Origin: Tenodera sinensis
Lineage: Eukaryota; Arthropoda; Insecta; Mantodea; Mantidae
Assembly (NCBI GenBank): GCA_030765045.1
Contig: CM060961.1
Span: 32,832,805-32,896,804 of the forward strand
Length of the DNA: 64,000 bases
Direction of reading: 5' to 3'
In this document: positions 46,147 to 56,092 of the stretch, in pieces
How the letters are laid out: the number at the start of each line of letters is the position of its first letter
Numbering within the stretch: the first letter of the stretch is position 1
Translations under genes and position numbers: made by a program
The notes under the pieces: model-generated
Told to the model about the DNA's origin: nothing
The model's database searches: none
Seen by the model: the letters and a program-made list of their open reading frames with translations, nothing else

Positions 46147-46611
46147 AAGTGTAACTTTTATACCTTATGTGCAGTAGCACTAAGTGCTGTGCCATTTTCA
46201 CCGTTCAAAAACAGTACATCTTACCCTTAGTTCTTTTACCATTTTTCAGGTTTTTAAAAACATAGCAAACATGCACCATAAAAAATATCAAATGTCTATA
46301 ACACTTTAAAGAGATGTAACATTATTTGTTCAGTATAAACATAGCATTTGGTAGATAATGTATATAGTTTTATACTTCCCTCATAGGAATGTGCAATTTT
46401 TTAAAAATGTAATAAAGAGAATCAAGAAGTTAATTTCATAAGTGTGCATTTATGTATAATAGACTTACTTTTTTTTCTGGCAGTTAATATGAAATGCATT
46501 TCCAGGTATCCACTCTTATGAACATTGTTATTTTTCTGCATTTATTAAATTTGAGTTTTTTGAAATTGTACCACATTATTTTGATTGTATGAGAAACTGA
46601 TATAAAATAAA
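46147..46611 (+). other. UIMC1: Predicted 3' UTR of the UIMC1-like gene
   Basis: AT-rich with two polyadenylation hexamers, AATAAA at 46411-46416 and 46606-46611. Which one is used cannot be told from sequence. Confidence 0.5.
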
Positions 46612-47180
46612 TTTAAATATGTTTCATAACATGGCATTTTTAATAAATTGAGCTTGAGTAAACAAAACTTGTAGGTACAACCTATTGGGGAATGAAACTA
46701 TTTATTCTCTTGTAAGCGTGGTGCCCAAGGGATTAATGCCATATTATTGGGTGACCAGATTTTCTAGGTTAACTATGTTTTGTTGGTTGTTTCACACTAG
46801 CACATAGTGTGTAATTTCATGATCGGCCAAAAATCCACAATCATGTATCAGCTCTTGTTTCAGTACTTAATTGCTCTTAAAATGGCATTAAATGATTACT
46901 TTACATTATATGATCAAATATTTTTTGTCTTGAAACCATTATTTCAATTTCTGTCCATATTGCCTAATGGTTGTTTGCTATTGTAAACGTTTCGAACTGC
47001 ACCATAATAGGAAAAAAGGGAGCCTTCATTAAAACTACCCCTACTGCTACCATTACCTACGACAATGATGATGGTATAGAAGCACCTTGTATAATGGCTG
47101 TAGCAAATTAGGAGTCTAATTTAACATCCTAGTTTAACAAGTTTATAATTATTTAAACAGTTTGTAACAGTTCAACAAAG
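46612..47180. other. No recognisable feature
   Basis: Downstream of the gene; no repeats recognised. Confidence 0.3.
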
Positions 47181-47193
47181 AAATACTCAAAAT

Positions 47194-47315
47194 TATTATT
47201 TATTTATGCCAACAAACTTTACGCTCAGTGGTAGAGCGTCCGCCCGGCAAGCGGAAGGTCTGTGGTTCAAATCCCAGTTGTGGCATTGAATTTTTAAGTT
47301 CCAGTTCTACCTCTT
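47194..47315 (-). mobile_element. SINE-B, inverted-head form, shortened
   Basis: A 13-bp TSD AAATACTCAAAAT (47181-47193 and 47316-47328). The truncated tail complement at left is fused to a head read on the plus strand (GCTCAGTGGTAGAGCGTCC, GGTTCAAATCC). The junction differs from those at 20.0 and 37.2 kb. Confidence 0.88.
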
Positions 47316-47358
47316 AAATACTCAAAATCTTCATTTTATCTTCATCTAAAGGCAAATA

Positions 47359-48038
47359 GAGTAGAGCCTCGATTATCTGAGGTAAAGTGGACTGACAGTA
47401 GCTGAGATAATACAGACCCTGTCAAAAATTGAGAGAGAAACATATGGTAAACTGGTAAAATGAGCAAAAACGTGATCAAAGATGTAAAGAAAATATATCT
47501 ACTGCATTATCAAATGAAAAAATAATATACATATAAATAATACAAATTTTTAAGAAAAGGCCTACGGTGCATACATATAGTTCCAGTTAAAAAAGTTATT
47601 TCTTCAAGAAGTCCAAGAAGAAGCATTTTCTGTTTAACGGAACTCACTCACTTCTTTGCTGTCATTTTATGCAATTGTAGCAGTAGAAAGTCTGTTGAAG
47701 TTGTCTCTGATGGTTGCTCTAGGTACTCAATGGTCTTTTCTATCACTTCACATCCTTCACTGTTGCTGATTTTCTCATTTTCACTTTCTTCAGCCTCTAC
47801 ATTCATCTCGCCAGTCACTTCCAATTGTTTGTCTGCATTGATCCACTGAGCCAGGTCGTTTTCAATGATTGTTTCATCTGCCAATCATCGAGCTAGCTGC
47901 GCAAGGCTGCAGTTGTCATGCTCTATGGACAAAGTTTATTGATTTTCCATGACGTTTAATAACTTTGCCCAGCACACTTCATAAAATGGAACCCTGGTTA
48001 ATCCAGAATCCTAGGTTCGGATAATTGCAGCTCTACTG
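47359..48038 (-). mobile_element. Tigger/pogo-like DNA transposon remnant
   Basis: TA-flanked with ends GAGTAGAGCCTCGATTATC and, from the right, CAGTAGAGCTGCAATTATCC. This is the pogo/Tigger terminal pattern (CAGTnGAGnCTCnATTATC). It is 680 bp and internally deleted. Confidence 0.7.
47648..47884 (-). pseudogene. Tigger/pogo transposase C-terminal fragment
   Basis: A 78-residue frame with QWINADKQLEV, then an acidic stretch, and IEYLEQPSETTSTDFLLLQL. It resembles the C-terminal acidic tail of Tigger/jerky-type transposases (W-I-D-x-D plus helical end). The DDE domain and CENP-B-type DNA-binding region are absent. Position within Tigger-like termini supports the call. Confidence 0.6.
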
Positions 48039-48509
48039 TATAACTAAATAAATGCATCCTCCCCTCTCTCACATGTGCAATTACACACACAGCGTCATAT
48101 TTCACATATTGTGGCAAAATGATTGCTAATATGTAATGGTTGGAAAACAAAGAAAAGAGTGTACAACTCTTAAGTAGGTGGACTGCATCTCTCTTTTCAG
48201 ACCATTGTAAGCTACTCTCCACAGCCTGTGAAATTTCACTTTTAAAATTTCAACAACTGTTTTACTTTCCTCCTTCTCTTTTTAATGTTATTCTGCAGTT
48301 GGCCTTCCATGTTTACTTTGTATGTGAAAACTGGAATTGTATGATACACTGGCTCTGCCCTAATAAGCTACACAAGATCTTACTAGTTACATGTAGTATT
48401 GGTTTCTATTAACCTTATACACGGTCAATTGCACTTTGACCAGCAGCCTTTTACATTCAAACAGAACAAATGTAACCTCTTTTTAACGCTAAAACACAAA
48501 GCTTACATT
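48039..48509. other. No recognisable feature
   Basis: Intergenic sequence between the Tigger relic and LINE3. Confidence 0.3.
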
Positions 48510-48549
48510 ATTGAGGAAATTGAAAAATACAGCATTAAGATTTTAAGCA

Positions 48550-49183
48550 TAAGTTAAACTGAGAAGAAGAGGTCAGGAAAGATAATTTTAGACAAGAATT
48601 ATGTGCTTCGATATTCGTGGATGGACATAAAAAGGAGCCAAAGAGAGACTGGGAATTATTGGATCACAGGAAATAGAGTAATTAAATGGACACTGATTAA
48701 CTCTAAAATAACAAGGCTTGACATAGAACTAGAGGAAAATATAACATTGATACAAATATGAATCCTTACAGAATCTCAGAGGAAGATGAAAAGGTTATCT
48801 TATCTGCAGAGACGAAAGAAAACATGTAATTATAATGGGTCACTGGAGTGCTTGTATAGGAAACGACAGAAGGGGCTGTGAGAGTATGGGTAAACATGGA
48901 GCAGAGAGCACATTCAACAGAAGTGGGAAAAAGATGCTTGAATATTGCATAGGTAACAATCTTTTAATTTGCAATAGCTTCTTCCCGCATAAAACAATAC
49001 ACCAGATAATCTTCGAATCTAGTACAAGAGATGTAAGAAGTACTATAGATTATTTGACATATATAAAATGGATCAATTGTGCTGTAACAGATGTAAGTTT
49101 TCCAAAATGCAGAACTCAGTACTGAACATTGAATTGCTAATCATGGAAACAAGATTCAAAACTCCAAGAAAAAGAAGAAAAAT
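48550..49183 (+). pseudogene. LINE3 endonuclease domain
   Basis: SACIGNDRRGCESMGKHG, then GKKMLEYCIGNNLLICNSFF, HKTIHQIIFES and RSTIDYLTYIKW. This is the second half of an AP-endonuclease-like (EEP) domain of an RTE-type LINE, followed by LLIMETRFKTP. Upstream residues are readable only across stops (DGHKKEPKRDWEL). Degenerate. Confidence 0.7.
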
Positions 49184-49184
49184 G

Positions 49185-49929
49185 TTGTTAGCTAATGCTG
49201 GATTTCTGACAATGAAGTCATTAATCCTCTTACTCTCCAATATTTTTCACTGATGGATGGAGCATTATAAGTGGCCGGGCATATTTGAAGGTGGTCTCGA
49301 TCCATTTCCTCTTGCAGATCACATAGAGGACAGAGTGGTGAAGAATATATCCCAATTCTGCTTAAATGTTTTGCCAGAAAATCATGTCCTGTAATCAACC
49401 TGAAGGTTGCAACTGCTGTTTTTCGAGGATACTCAGGAATTACTGTTTGAAAGTTTGGTAGTTCCCATCTTTTATTTTTTGATTTTTCATAGTAATATTT
49501 TTCAATAATTTTTTTGAATTCAGAGTTGATACTTCCACTTACTGGTGTTTTGCTCCTCACTGTAACTTTTCTATCTGACCTTACCTTGGTCAACTCTTGT
49601 TCTCTTCCGACCCCGATGTTATTAGGGTTCCTAAGGGCTAGGGAGTCTTTATTTTTCCAACCTCTCCATTTCTCTAATTTATCTATAAAACCTTAACCCA
49701 TAACATGCTGACCTGTCATGGCATGTATATGTCCTCTGATTGGTAATCAGAGGATATGGTCGGTGAATTTATTTTGATTATTCTCCCGGTCAGGTCGGTG
49801 AGACCCGTAAACCAACGACAGGTGTGGTCCTCCAGACATTCTGGGGGCTGTGAGAGAGCGATGTGACCGCCAAAACATAAAAATATGGTGCTCTCTAAAA
49901 AGCAGTTACATTTATTGCTAAGTCTCTTC
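49185..49929 (-). mobile_element. Composite insertion: LINE2 3' part joined to reversed module X
   Basis: LINE2 3' sequence (49185-49530) is fused directly to X (49531-49929). The whole is bounded by a 14-bp duplication AAAGAAGAAAAATG (49171-49184 and 49930-49943). Relative to the LINE2 strand, X is in the opposite orientation to that seen at 13782-14246. Boundaries and TSD show that it moved as one unit. Confidence 0.75.
49192..49530 (-). pseudogene. LINE2 C-terminal coding remnant
   Basis: Encodes the last ~110 residues of LINE2 (FKKIIEKYYYEKSKNKRW, CPLCDLQEEMDRDHLQIC, SEKYW). It is open but has no catalytic RNase H residues. It is nearly identical to the corresponding part at 39947 and 61277. 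Confidence 0.8.
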
Positions 49930-51899
49930 AAAGAAGAAAAATGTTGTTGTTGTTGTTGTTTTCTAGTGCCTTGCATCTGGCAATGAAGCCATTAGCATTC
50001 GTGCTTTCCAATACTTTTGAACTGTAGTTTCTTCTGATCTTAATGCTTCACAGGTCTTCAAGTGGTCTTCATTCATTTCTGCTGGATCGTTACACGGGAC
50101 ACATATTGGTGAGGCTGAGATACCTATTCTGTAGAGATGACTTGCTAAGCAGTCGTGATTTGTCAATAGTCGGAAGACTGCAATCGCTGTTTTCCTTGGT
50201 CTCTGGGGGATTATATCTGGGTTGGAAAGTAGTGTAATCCATTTTTTATCTTTGGCATTTGTTTCTATTTCTAGTAGGTATGAATGAGAAAATTTTTTAA
50301 CGATCAAGCGTTTTATTGAGGAATATGAGAAATTGAATTTAGACTTTTGTTTTATTGTTGTGCCTTTCTTTGCAAGTAAGTCTGCAGCTTCATTCCCCAT
50401 GACTCCACAGTGTGCTGGAATCCATTGGAGATGAACAGTCTTATTAACTTTTTGGAGTTGTGTTAACATTTTGTAGCATTCTCTAATTTTTGTTGACTTT
50501 TTTGTAGTATTTGAACATATTCCCTGAATTGCAGCTTTAGAATCCGAAAGAATTACTGCCTTGTTAAATTTATTTAAGGGAAGATTTAATAATTGTCGGA
50601 GAGCAATGTGTATAGCCTCTATTTCTCCATCATAATTTGTTGTGTCTCTGCCAACAGAATGATAAAAGGAAAAATGTGAACACGTAACTCCAGGTACAGT
50701 AAGGTTTTCCTTGGAGGATCCATCATTATATGTGTGCAGCCATTCTTCTGTGGGATATCTAGTATTGATTGTTTCCAGAGCTAGAAGTTTTTGTATTTCT
50801 TTTGGTGTGCTGATTTACTTATTTCCTCTATTAATTCCAAATTGAAGGTAGGTTGCAATAATTCCAATGGATTTTCTCTTATAAGTAGATTTTCTCTGGT
50901 GTTAGGAATGTTCAATTTGGATTTAATCTGTGTTACCTTTTCTAGGAAACTACTATGAGTTTTAAGGATTGAAGGGGGGAGGTTCTCTTCTGTCCATTTA
51001 GAGTTTGGCAGTCGTAACATTTTCTCGTGTTGGAGCAATGCTTGTTCTTCTATTTTTGTTGTTATTGATGGGGTCCGTGTTAAGACAAGCATGGCATCAA
51101 TAGGTGTGGATTTAACTGCTCCAGTGATTAGGCAAAGAGCCTGATTTTGTATTTGTTCAAGTTTATTGATGTTAGCATTTGCTGCTGTTATTAAAGCTTC
51201 AGAACAGTACAAGAGGTTTGGTTTAACGTACATTTTGTATCTTGTGTTAAGGACTCTCCTTGAGTAGCCCCATTTAGCACCAGCTAACCTTTTCAGGATT
51301 TGCAGTTTCTTTTCAACCTTTTCTGAGATGTTTGTTATATGTTTTTTCCAACTTAGCTTTCTGTCGAAAGTGATGCCTAAGTATTTGGCATCATCAACTG
51401 CTTTGAGTGGTTTACCATTATAATTTATGTTAATATTAACTGGTTTGTATTTTAGTGTAAATAATTCATAATTTGTTTTTTCCACATTGATAGTCATGAG
51501 GTTTTTGGAGCTCCATTCATGTACTTTGTTTAGGGCTGTTTCTATTCTGTCTTTAATTAATTCAGGTTTTTTTGGAGAGCCTGAAGCCCAAATGACTACA
51601 TTGTCAGCAAATAAAGCAATTTTGGTTTCTAAAGTTTTTATTATTGATGGAAGGTCATTTATATATATATATGTTAAAGAGTGTTGTGCTCAGAACAGCA
51701 CCTTGTGGAAGTCCTCGGTTTGTTTGTTTATATTTGGAAATGTATGTATTATATTTTGTGGCACAAAATCTTTGTGAAATAAACTGAGTTATCCATTTAA
51801 GCATGTTACTTTTCACACCTATTGATTGCAACTTCTCAATTAATTTGTTTCTCCAGACTGAGTCATATGCTGATTTAAAATCAATGAATACTGCTAAGG

Positions 51900-52083
51900 C
51901 AGGCATGTCAAACGTCACTCCGAGGGTGTGAAGAGAGGGGTCTACCCCTCCTTAACTGCAGTAGCATACGCTAGTAGAACCGGTTTTCGCTTTGTTTTTC
52001 CCGTTTTCCGATTTGATCATCACGGAGGGAGGGAAAATAGGGGAAAATTTTTCACGCCTGGTGAGTGCTGTTTGACACCCCTG
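51900..52083. mobile_element. hAT-type MITE inside LINE1b
   Basis: An 8-bp TSD TGCTAAGG (51892-51899 and 52084-52091) flanks a 184-bp element with ends CAGGCATGTCAAACGTCACT and, inverted, CAGGGGTGTCAAACAGCACT. LINE1a is uninterrupted at this site (CAAGGTATCC), confirming the insertion. Confidence 0.92.
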
Positions 52084-52922
52084 TGCTAAGGTATCCTCCT
52101 TTCTATTGAAAGCTTCCTTGATGTCTTGGCTTAGTAGGAGTACATTTTCACTTGTACTATGATTGTGTCTGAAGCTGGTCTGTGAACTATTAATTAAGTT
52201 GTAATATTCTAGGAACCAGTTAAGTCTAGATGCCACCATTCTTTCCATCACTTTTGCAATAACACTGGTTAAAGATATTGCTCTGAAACTAGTAATATTG
52301 TTTGAGGGTTTGTTTTTCTTTAAAATCGGGATGATAATGGCATTTTTCCAGTCAGAAGGTACAGTCATTCTCCAACACGTGTTATACAGTTTAAGTAGGA
52401 TTTCTTTTCCTTTCATGCCAAGGTGTTTAATAAACTCTGGGTGGATCTTGTCAGGTCCTGGAGATTTTTTGTTCTGTAATTGTTCTATTGCTAAATCCAG
52501 TTCTGTTTCGTTAAAATCCTGAATAAAAATATTTCGTATACCTTTTGGCTTATTAGTTTCTCTGATAGCTTTTTGGATAGCCTTATCTTGTTTTTTATAC
52601 GCTTGGGGTATTCTTTGTGACTGAATATAAAACTTTGTTATGGGATTCTGCTATTTCCCTATCTGTAGTTAAGCTTTTGTTATTATGTTTTAATGGTTCA
52701 GTTGTATTTTTTGATAATTTTGTTTTATTAAGGAATTTGTATATTTTATTTCCATCTTTCCTATAGTCTATATGTTCTACAAAATTTGTGAAACTGGCCC
52801 TCTTTGCTGTAATTAATTCTTTCTTAAAAATGGCTGCTTTTCTTCTCCAGTTTTGTACATCTTCTGGACACTTGGTTCTTTCGGCTTTGACTCTTGCTAT
52901 ATTTATTTCGTGTTTTAACTTA

Positions 52923-52984
52923 GCACCACCACCACCACTGCTACCACCGCCAGCACCACCACCACTGCCAGCACCACCACCGCC
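52923..52984 (-). repeat. In-frame glycine/serine-codon expansion in LINE1b
   Basis: A CCACCA/GCACCA-rich tract replaces two codons of LINE1a (LS) by 21 small-residue codons (GGGGAGSGGGAGGGSSGGGG plus A) between WSPS and KLKHE. The frame is kept. Confidence 0.9.
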
Positions 52985-53639
52985 AGATGGAGACCAAAAG
53001 TAGCTATATTTCTTTAACTTTCCTTTGGGGATATGTGTTTTGGCTGCTGTCAATAATATTTCACAAATTTTTTTATTCATTTCTCTGTTGACTTGAACTC
53101 TGATTCTAACAGTATATTACACTTCCCTTCTATCTCATTTTGGAAACTGGACCAATCTGCTTTTTTAAAATTCCAAGAAGTTTTAATTTTTGGTTTGTTA
53201 CTTTTATTTATTAGACCTCTTATGGAGTTTATGGTGATTCTGTGGCCTGAACCTGGGTCTTCTATTATTTCTCTTTTTGTAATGTCAATTATGTCAGATG
53301 ACACCATCAGAAGATCAGGATTTGTACCTGAACCATTATAATGAAGGTAAGTGGGTGGATCATTTGGATTAAATATTAATTCCATTGTTGATGAGTTTAA
53401 TAGGTCTTCTATGACTCTTCCTGCTGAATTTATATCTCTGTAGCCCCACCTAGGGGAGTGTGCATTAAAATCACCTATTAAAATACTTTTGGGCTTCAAT
53501 GGGAATAGAATTTAGATCTAGTGTATTGTCTGGAGGATTGTAGATACTGTAAATTCTATAGTGGTAGTTACTTTTCCATACTTCAATTTTAACTATTTCT
53601 GATTTATCTTGTTCTTCCATTGTTTCAAAGAAGAAAAAT

Positions 53640-55760
53640 AAAATTTACTAAAATTAAAAAATCAGACCTCAAGAAAGAAGAAACAGAAGAATACACAAAG
53701 AAAGTGATGGAAAGGCTGAGTGAGGCAGAGAGAGGAAAGGAAGGAGAAATTTGGGACATAGAAGACAGTTGGAGAACACTAAACGAAACCATTAACAAAA
53801 CAGTGCAAGAAATATGTGGACTAGTTAATATCAGTAATGAAAGGAAAAACACAAATGGTGGAATGATGTGAAAGAAAAGAAAAAAAGCCATGAAAGAAAT
53901 TTTATTAGTACTAAGAGTGAAGAGTGATTAGAATACATACAAAAAAAGTAACAAAACCAAACCTGAAGTAAAAAAAGCAAAAGCTGGAATGGAAAATTTT
54001 GGAAAGGAAATTGAAGATAACTATTGATCAAATACAAAAAGTTTTTGGCAGATGGTCAAAAACATAAAGGGGGTTATAAAAAATTAATATGGAATATCAT
54101 GGATGATGATGATAAAATAAAAAGAGAAACAAAAGAAATATTAAAAGTCTGGAAAGAATACTATGGAAATACATTTTCAGAAAAAAAAAATCTGTAGTTG
54201 CAACACACAACAGAAATAACAATAGACAGGAGGAAGAAAATGAATAAGAGGAGGCAGAACTGTCATCAGCAGAAATAGAACATGCCATTCAAAGACAGAA
54301 ATGGGAAATCTGCAAGAGATGATGGTATAATACCAGAATTAATTAAATATGGAGGAGGAATAGTTAATGGCTGATCAAATTATTTAGATAGATATGGAGA
54401 CATGAAGAAACTCCAAAAGATTGGGAGAGAAACATTATAATACCTACCCACAAAAAGGGACCTACAGTTAAATATGAAAATTATGGAGCTATATGCCTAT
54501 CATCAGTAGTAATGACTCTGTATTCTAGAATACTGGAAAACAGATTGAGGAAGGAAATTGAAGAAAACCTGGAGGAACAACAAAGTGCCTTCAGGCTACT
54601 GTGACAGAGGATCATATATTCATATTGAGGGTAGTAACAGATAAAATGAGTAGAGAGAGGGATCTGGCTTTTTATAGACCTGAAATCAGCCTTCGACAGA
54701 ATACCTAGGGAACAACTAATGAAAGCCCTAAGAGAAAAGGGAACTTCAGAAACACTGCTAAAGAAGATAAAATTTCTATATAATAAAGTGACAGGGATGG
54801 TAAGAATAGGATGTACCAAATTGGAAGAATTTGAAATGAATAGAGAAGTAAAACAAGGGGACAGCTTGCGTCCATTACTGTTTATTATATACATGGACCA
54901 AATACTTAAACAATGTAAAAGAAGAACCAGATGAGTGAAAATAGGAAATTGGAACATGAGACCAGTGTACACTCAGACTCTGGTTTATGCAGATGACATT
55001 GTTCTAATGACCAATAGTGAAGAAGTAGTGTGGAATTCAGTAATAGAGTGGACCAATACATGCAAAGATAGAGGCATGGAAGTAAATATAAATAAAAGCA
55101 AAGTAATGCATGTAACAAAAGGGGCACAGAGAACAATAAATATTGAATGGAATAGAGAAACCATGGAGCAAATTGAGAACTTTGAAATATTTAGGGACAA
55201 TCATCACTTCAAAAGAAAAGATAGATACAGAAATAAATCCTAGAATAAATAAGGTAAACCAAATCTATTACCAAATCAATCAAACACTAATCGGAAAAAA
55301 AGGAAATTAACAATGTTACAACAATACAAATATATAATACAGCTTATCTCCCACACTTTATGGTTTGGAAAGCTGGATACTATTGTCGAAACACGAAAGT
55401 AGAATTACAAGCACAGAAATTAGGTATTTACAGAAATGTATATAGAAAACCAGAAGCGCAGGAGAAGGAAACTGTCAAATAAGAAATATCCCTAATCAAC
55501 ATCCAGTAATAAAAAAGATAGAGACAAATGTTTTAGGATAGTTTGGACACACAAATAGGATGTATGAGAGCAGAAGACCAAAATAGGTATGAGAGGCCAG
55601 AGGGAGAGGGTGACCAAGAATAGAATGGAGCGATTATGTAGAAAAAATAGCAAATAAGAAGGGAAAAACTTTGGGACACTGAACAATTAAATGGGTATAG
55701 GACAAAATACAGCAAATGTATCATGACTGGCTGAGGAAACTGGACACCTGAAAGGGCATA
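53640..55760 (+). pseudogene. LINE3 reverse transcriptase region
   Basis: KFTKIKKSDLKKEETEEY begins the segment. After frameshifts come KALREKGTSETLLKKIKFLY, REVKQGDSLRPLLFIIYMDQ and QTLVYADDIVLMTNSEE (YADD box near 54990), then VNINKSKVMHVTKG. RTE-like RTs share the VKQGD and YADDIVL style. A downstream segment (near 55200-55750) has FGHTNRM-like sequence typical of the end of such ORFs. Not functional. Confidence 0.75.
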
Positions 55761-56040
55761 AGGGAGAGGAAAAGAGGTTTTCTGAGTCATTTTCAATACC
55801 AGTTTGCTTCAGAATGTAATTAAAGAGGGCATCCTCTATATTCTTACTGGATTAGTGCTAGATGTCAAAAATCTCTCTCTTGGAAATCATTCCCCACACA
55901 ACTGAAAGAATGAACTTGGATTAAAGCAAAGGCATCAGCTAAACCTCTTGTATACATGTTCTCAAAATATGAAGTAATAATATATAAACATTCCAGCAGT
56001 AGTATAACAATTTTATAAAGTCTCTTTAAATAAGGAAAAG

Positions 56041-56092
56041 TGAAAAATTTAAAGACAAAACATGTGTGTGTGTGTGTATATATATATATATA
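56041..56092. repeat. (TG)n(TA)n microsatellite
   Basis: The TA repeat continues on the other side of the mariner (57425-57437), showing that the transposon inserted into it. Confidence 0.9.

Larger units (their letters stand above)
49963..53615 (-). pseudogene. LINE1b endonuclease-RT-RNase H coding region, broken
   Basis: From the 5' side: MEEQDKSEIVKIEVWKS near 53615, RIYSIYNPPDNT, and ILIGDFNAHSPRWGYRDI (endonuclease catalytic Asp-x-Asn). The linker INSIRGLINKSNKPKIKTSW follows, then RT pieces (AVFIDFKSAYDSVWRN, GLPQGAVLSTTLFN) and RNase H pieces (LQWIPAHCGVMGNEAAD). The FADD box region is disrupted (NVVIWASG in place of ADDVV). Frames change at least five times, so it is inactive. Confidence 0.8.
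49943..53626 (-). mobile_element. LINE1 copy b, with part of the endonuclease, many frameshifts
   Basis: Inserted in LINE3 with duplication AAAGAAGAAAAAT (right copy 53627-53639). It has the same RT, RNase H and (CAA)n tail as LINE1a, and it retains the endonuclease end that LINE1a lost. It carries a hAT MITE (51900-52083) and a glycine-codon expansion (52923-52984). Confidence 0.85.
48510..55800 (+). mobile_element. LINE3: RTE-like non-LTR retrotransposon split by nested insertions
   Basis: Endonuclease sequence lies at 48550-49183 and RT sequence at 53640-55760, both on the plus strand. If the block 49184-53639 is removed, the frame runs through without interruption (KRRK before, KFTKIKKSD after). 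The outer limits are approximate because I found no TSD. Confidence 0.75.

Noticed and set aside
52788..53003. Proline-rich plus-strand protein (PPPPLLPPPAPP)
   Set aside because: It is the antisense reading of the glycine-codon expansion in LINE1b.
54906..55200. Hydrophobic minus-strand frames resembling membrane proteins
   Set aside because: Antisense of the LINE3 reverse transcriptase; the A-rich sense strand yields Phe/Leu-rich complements.
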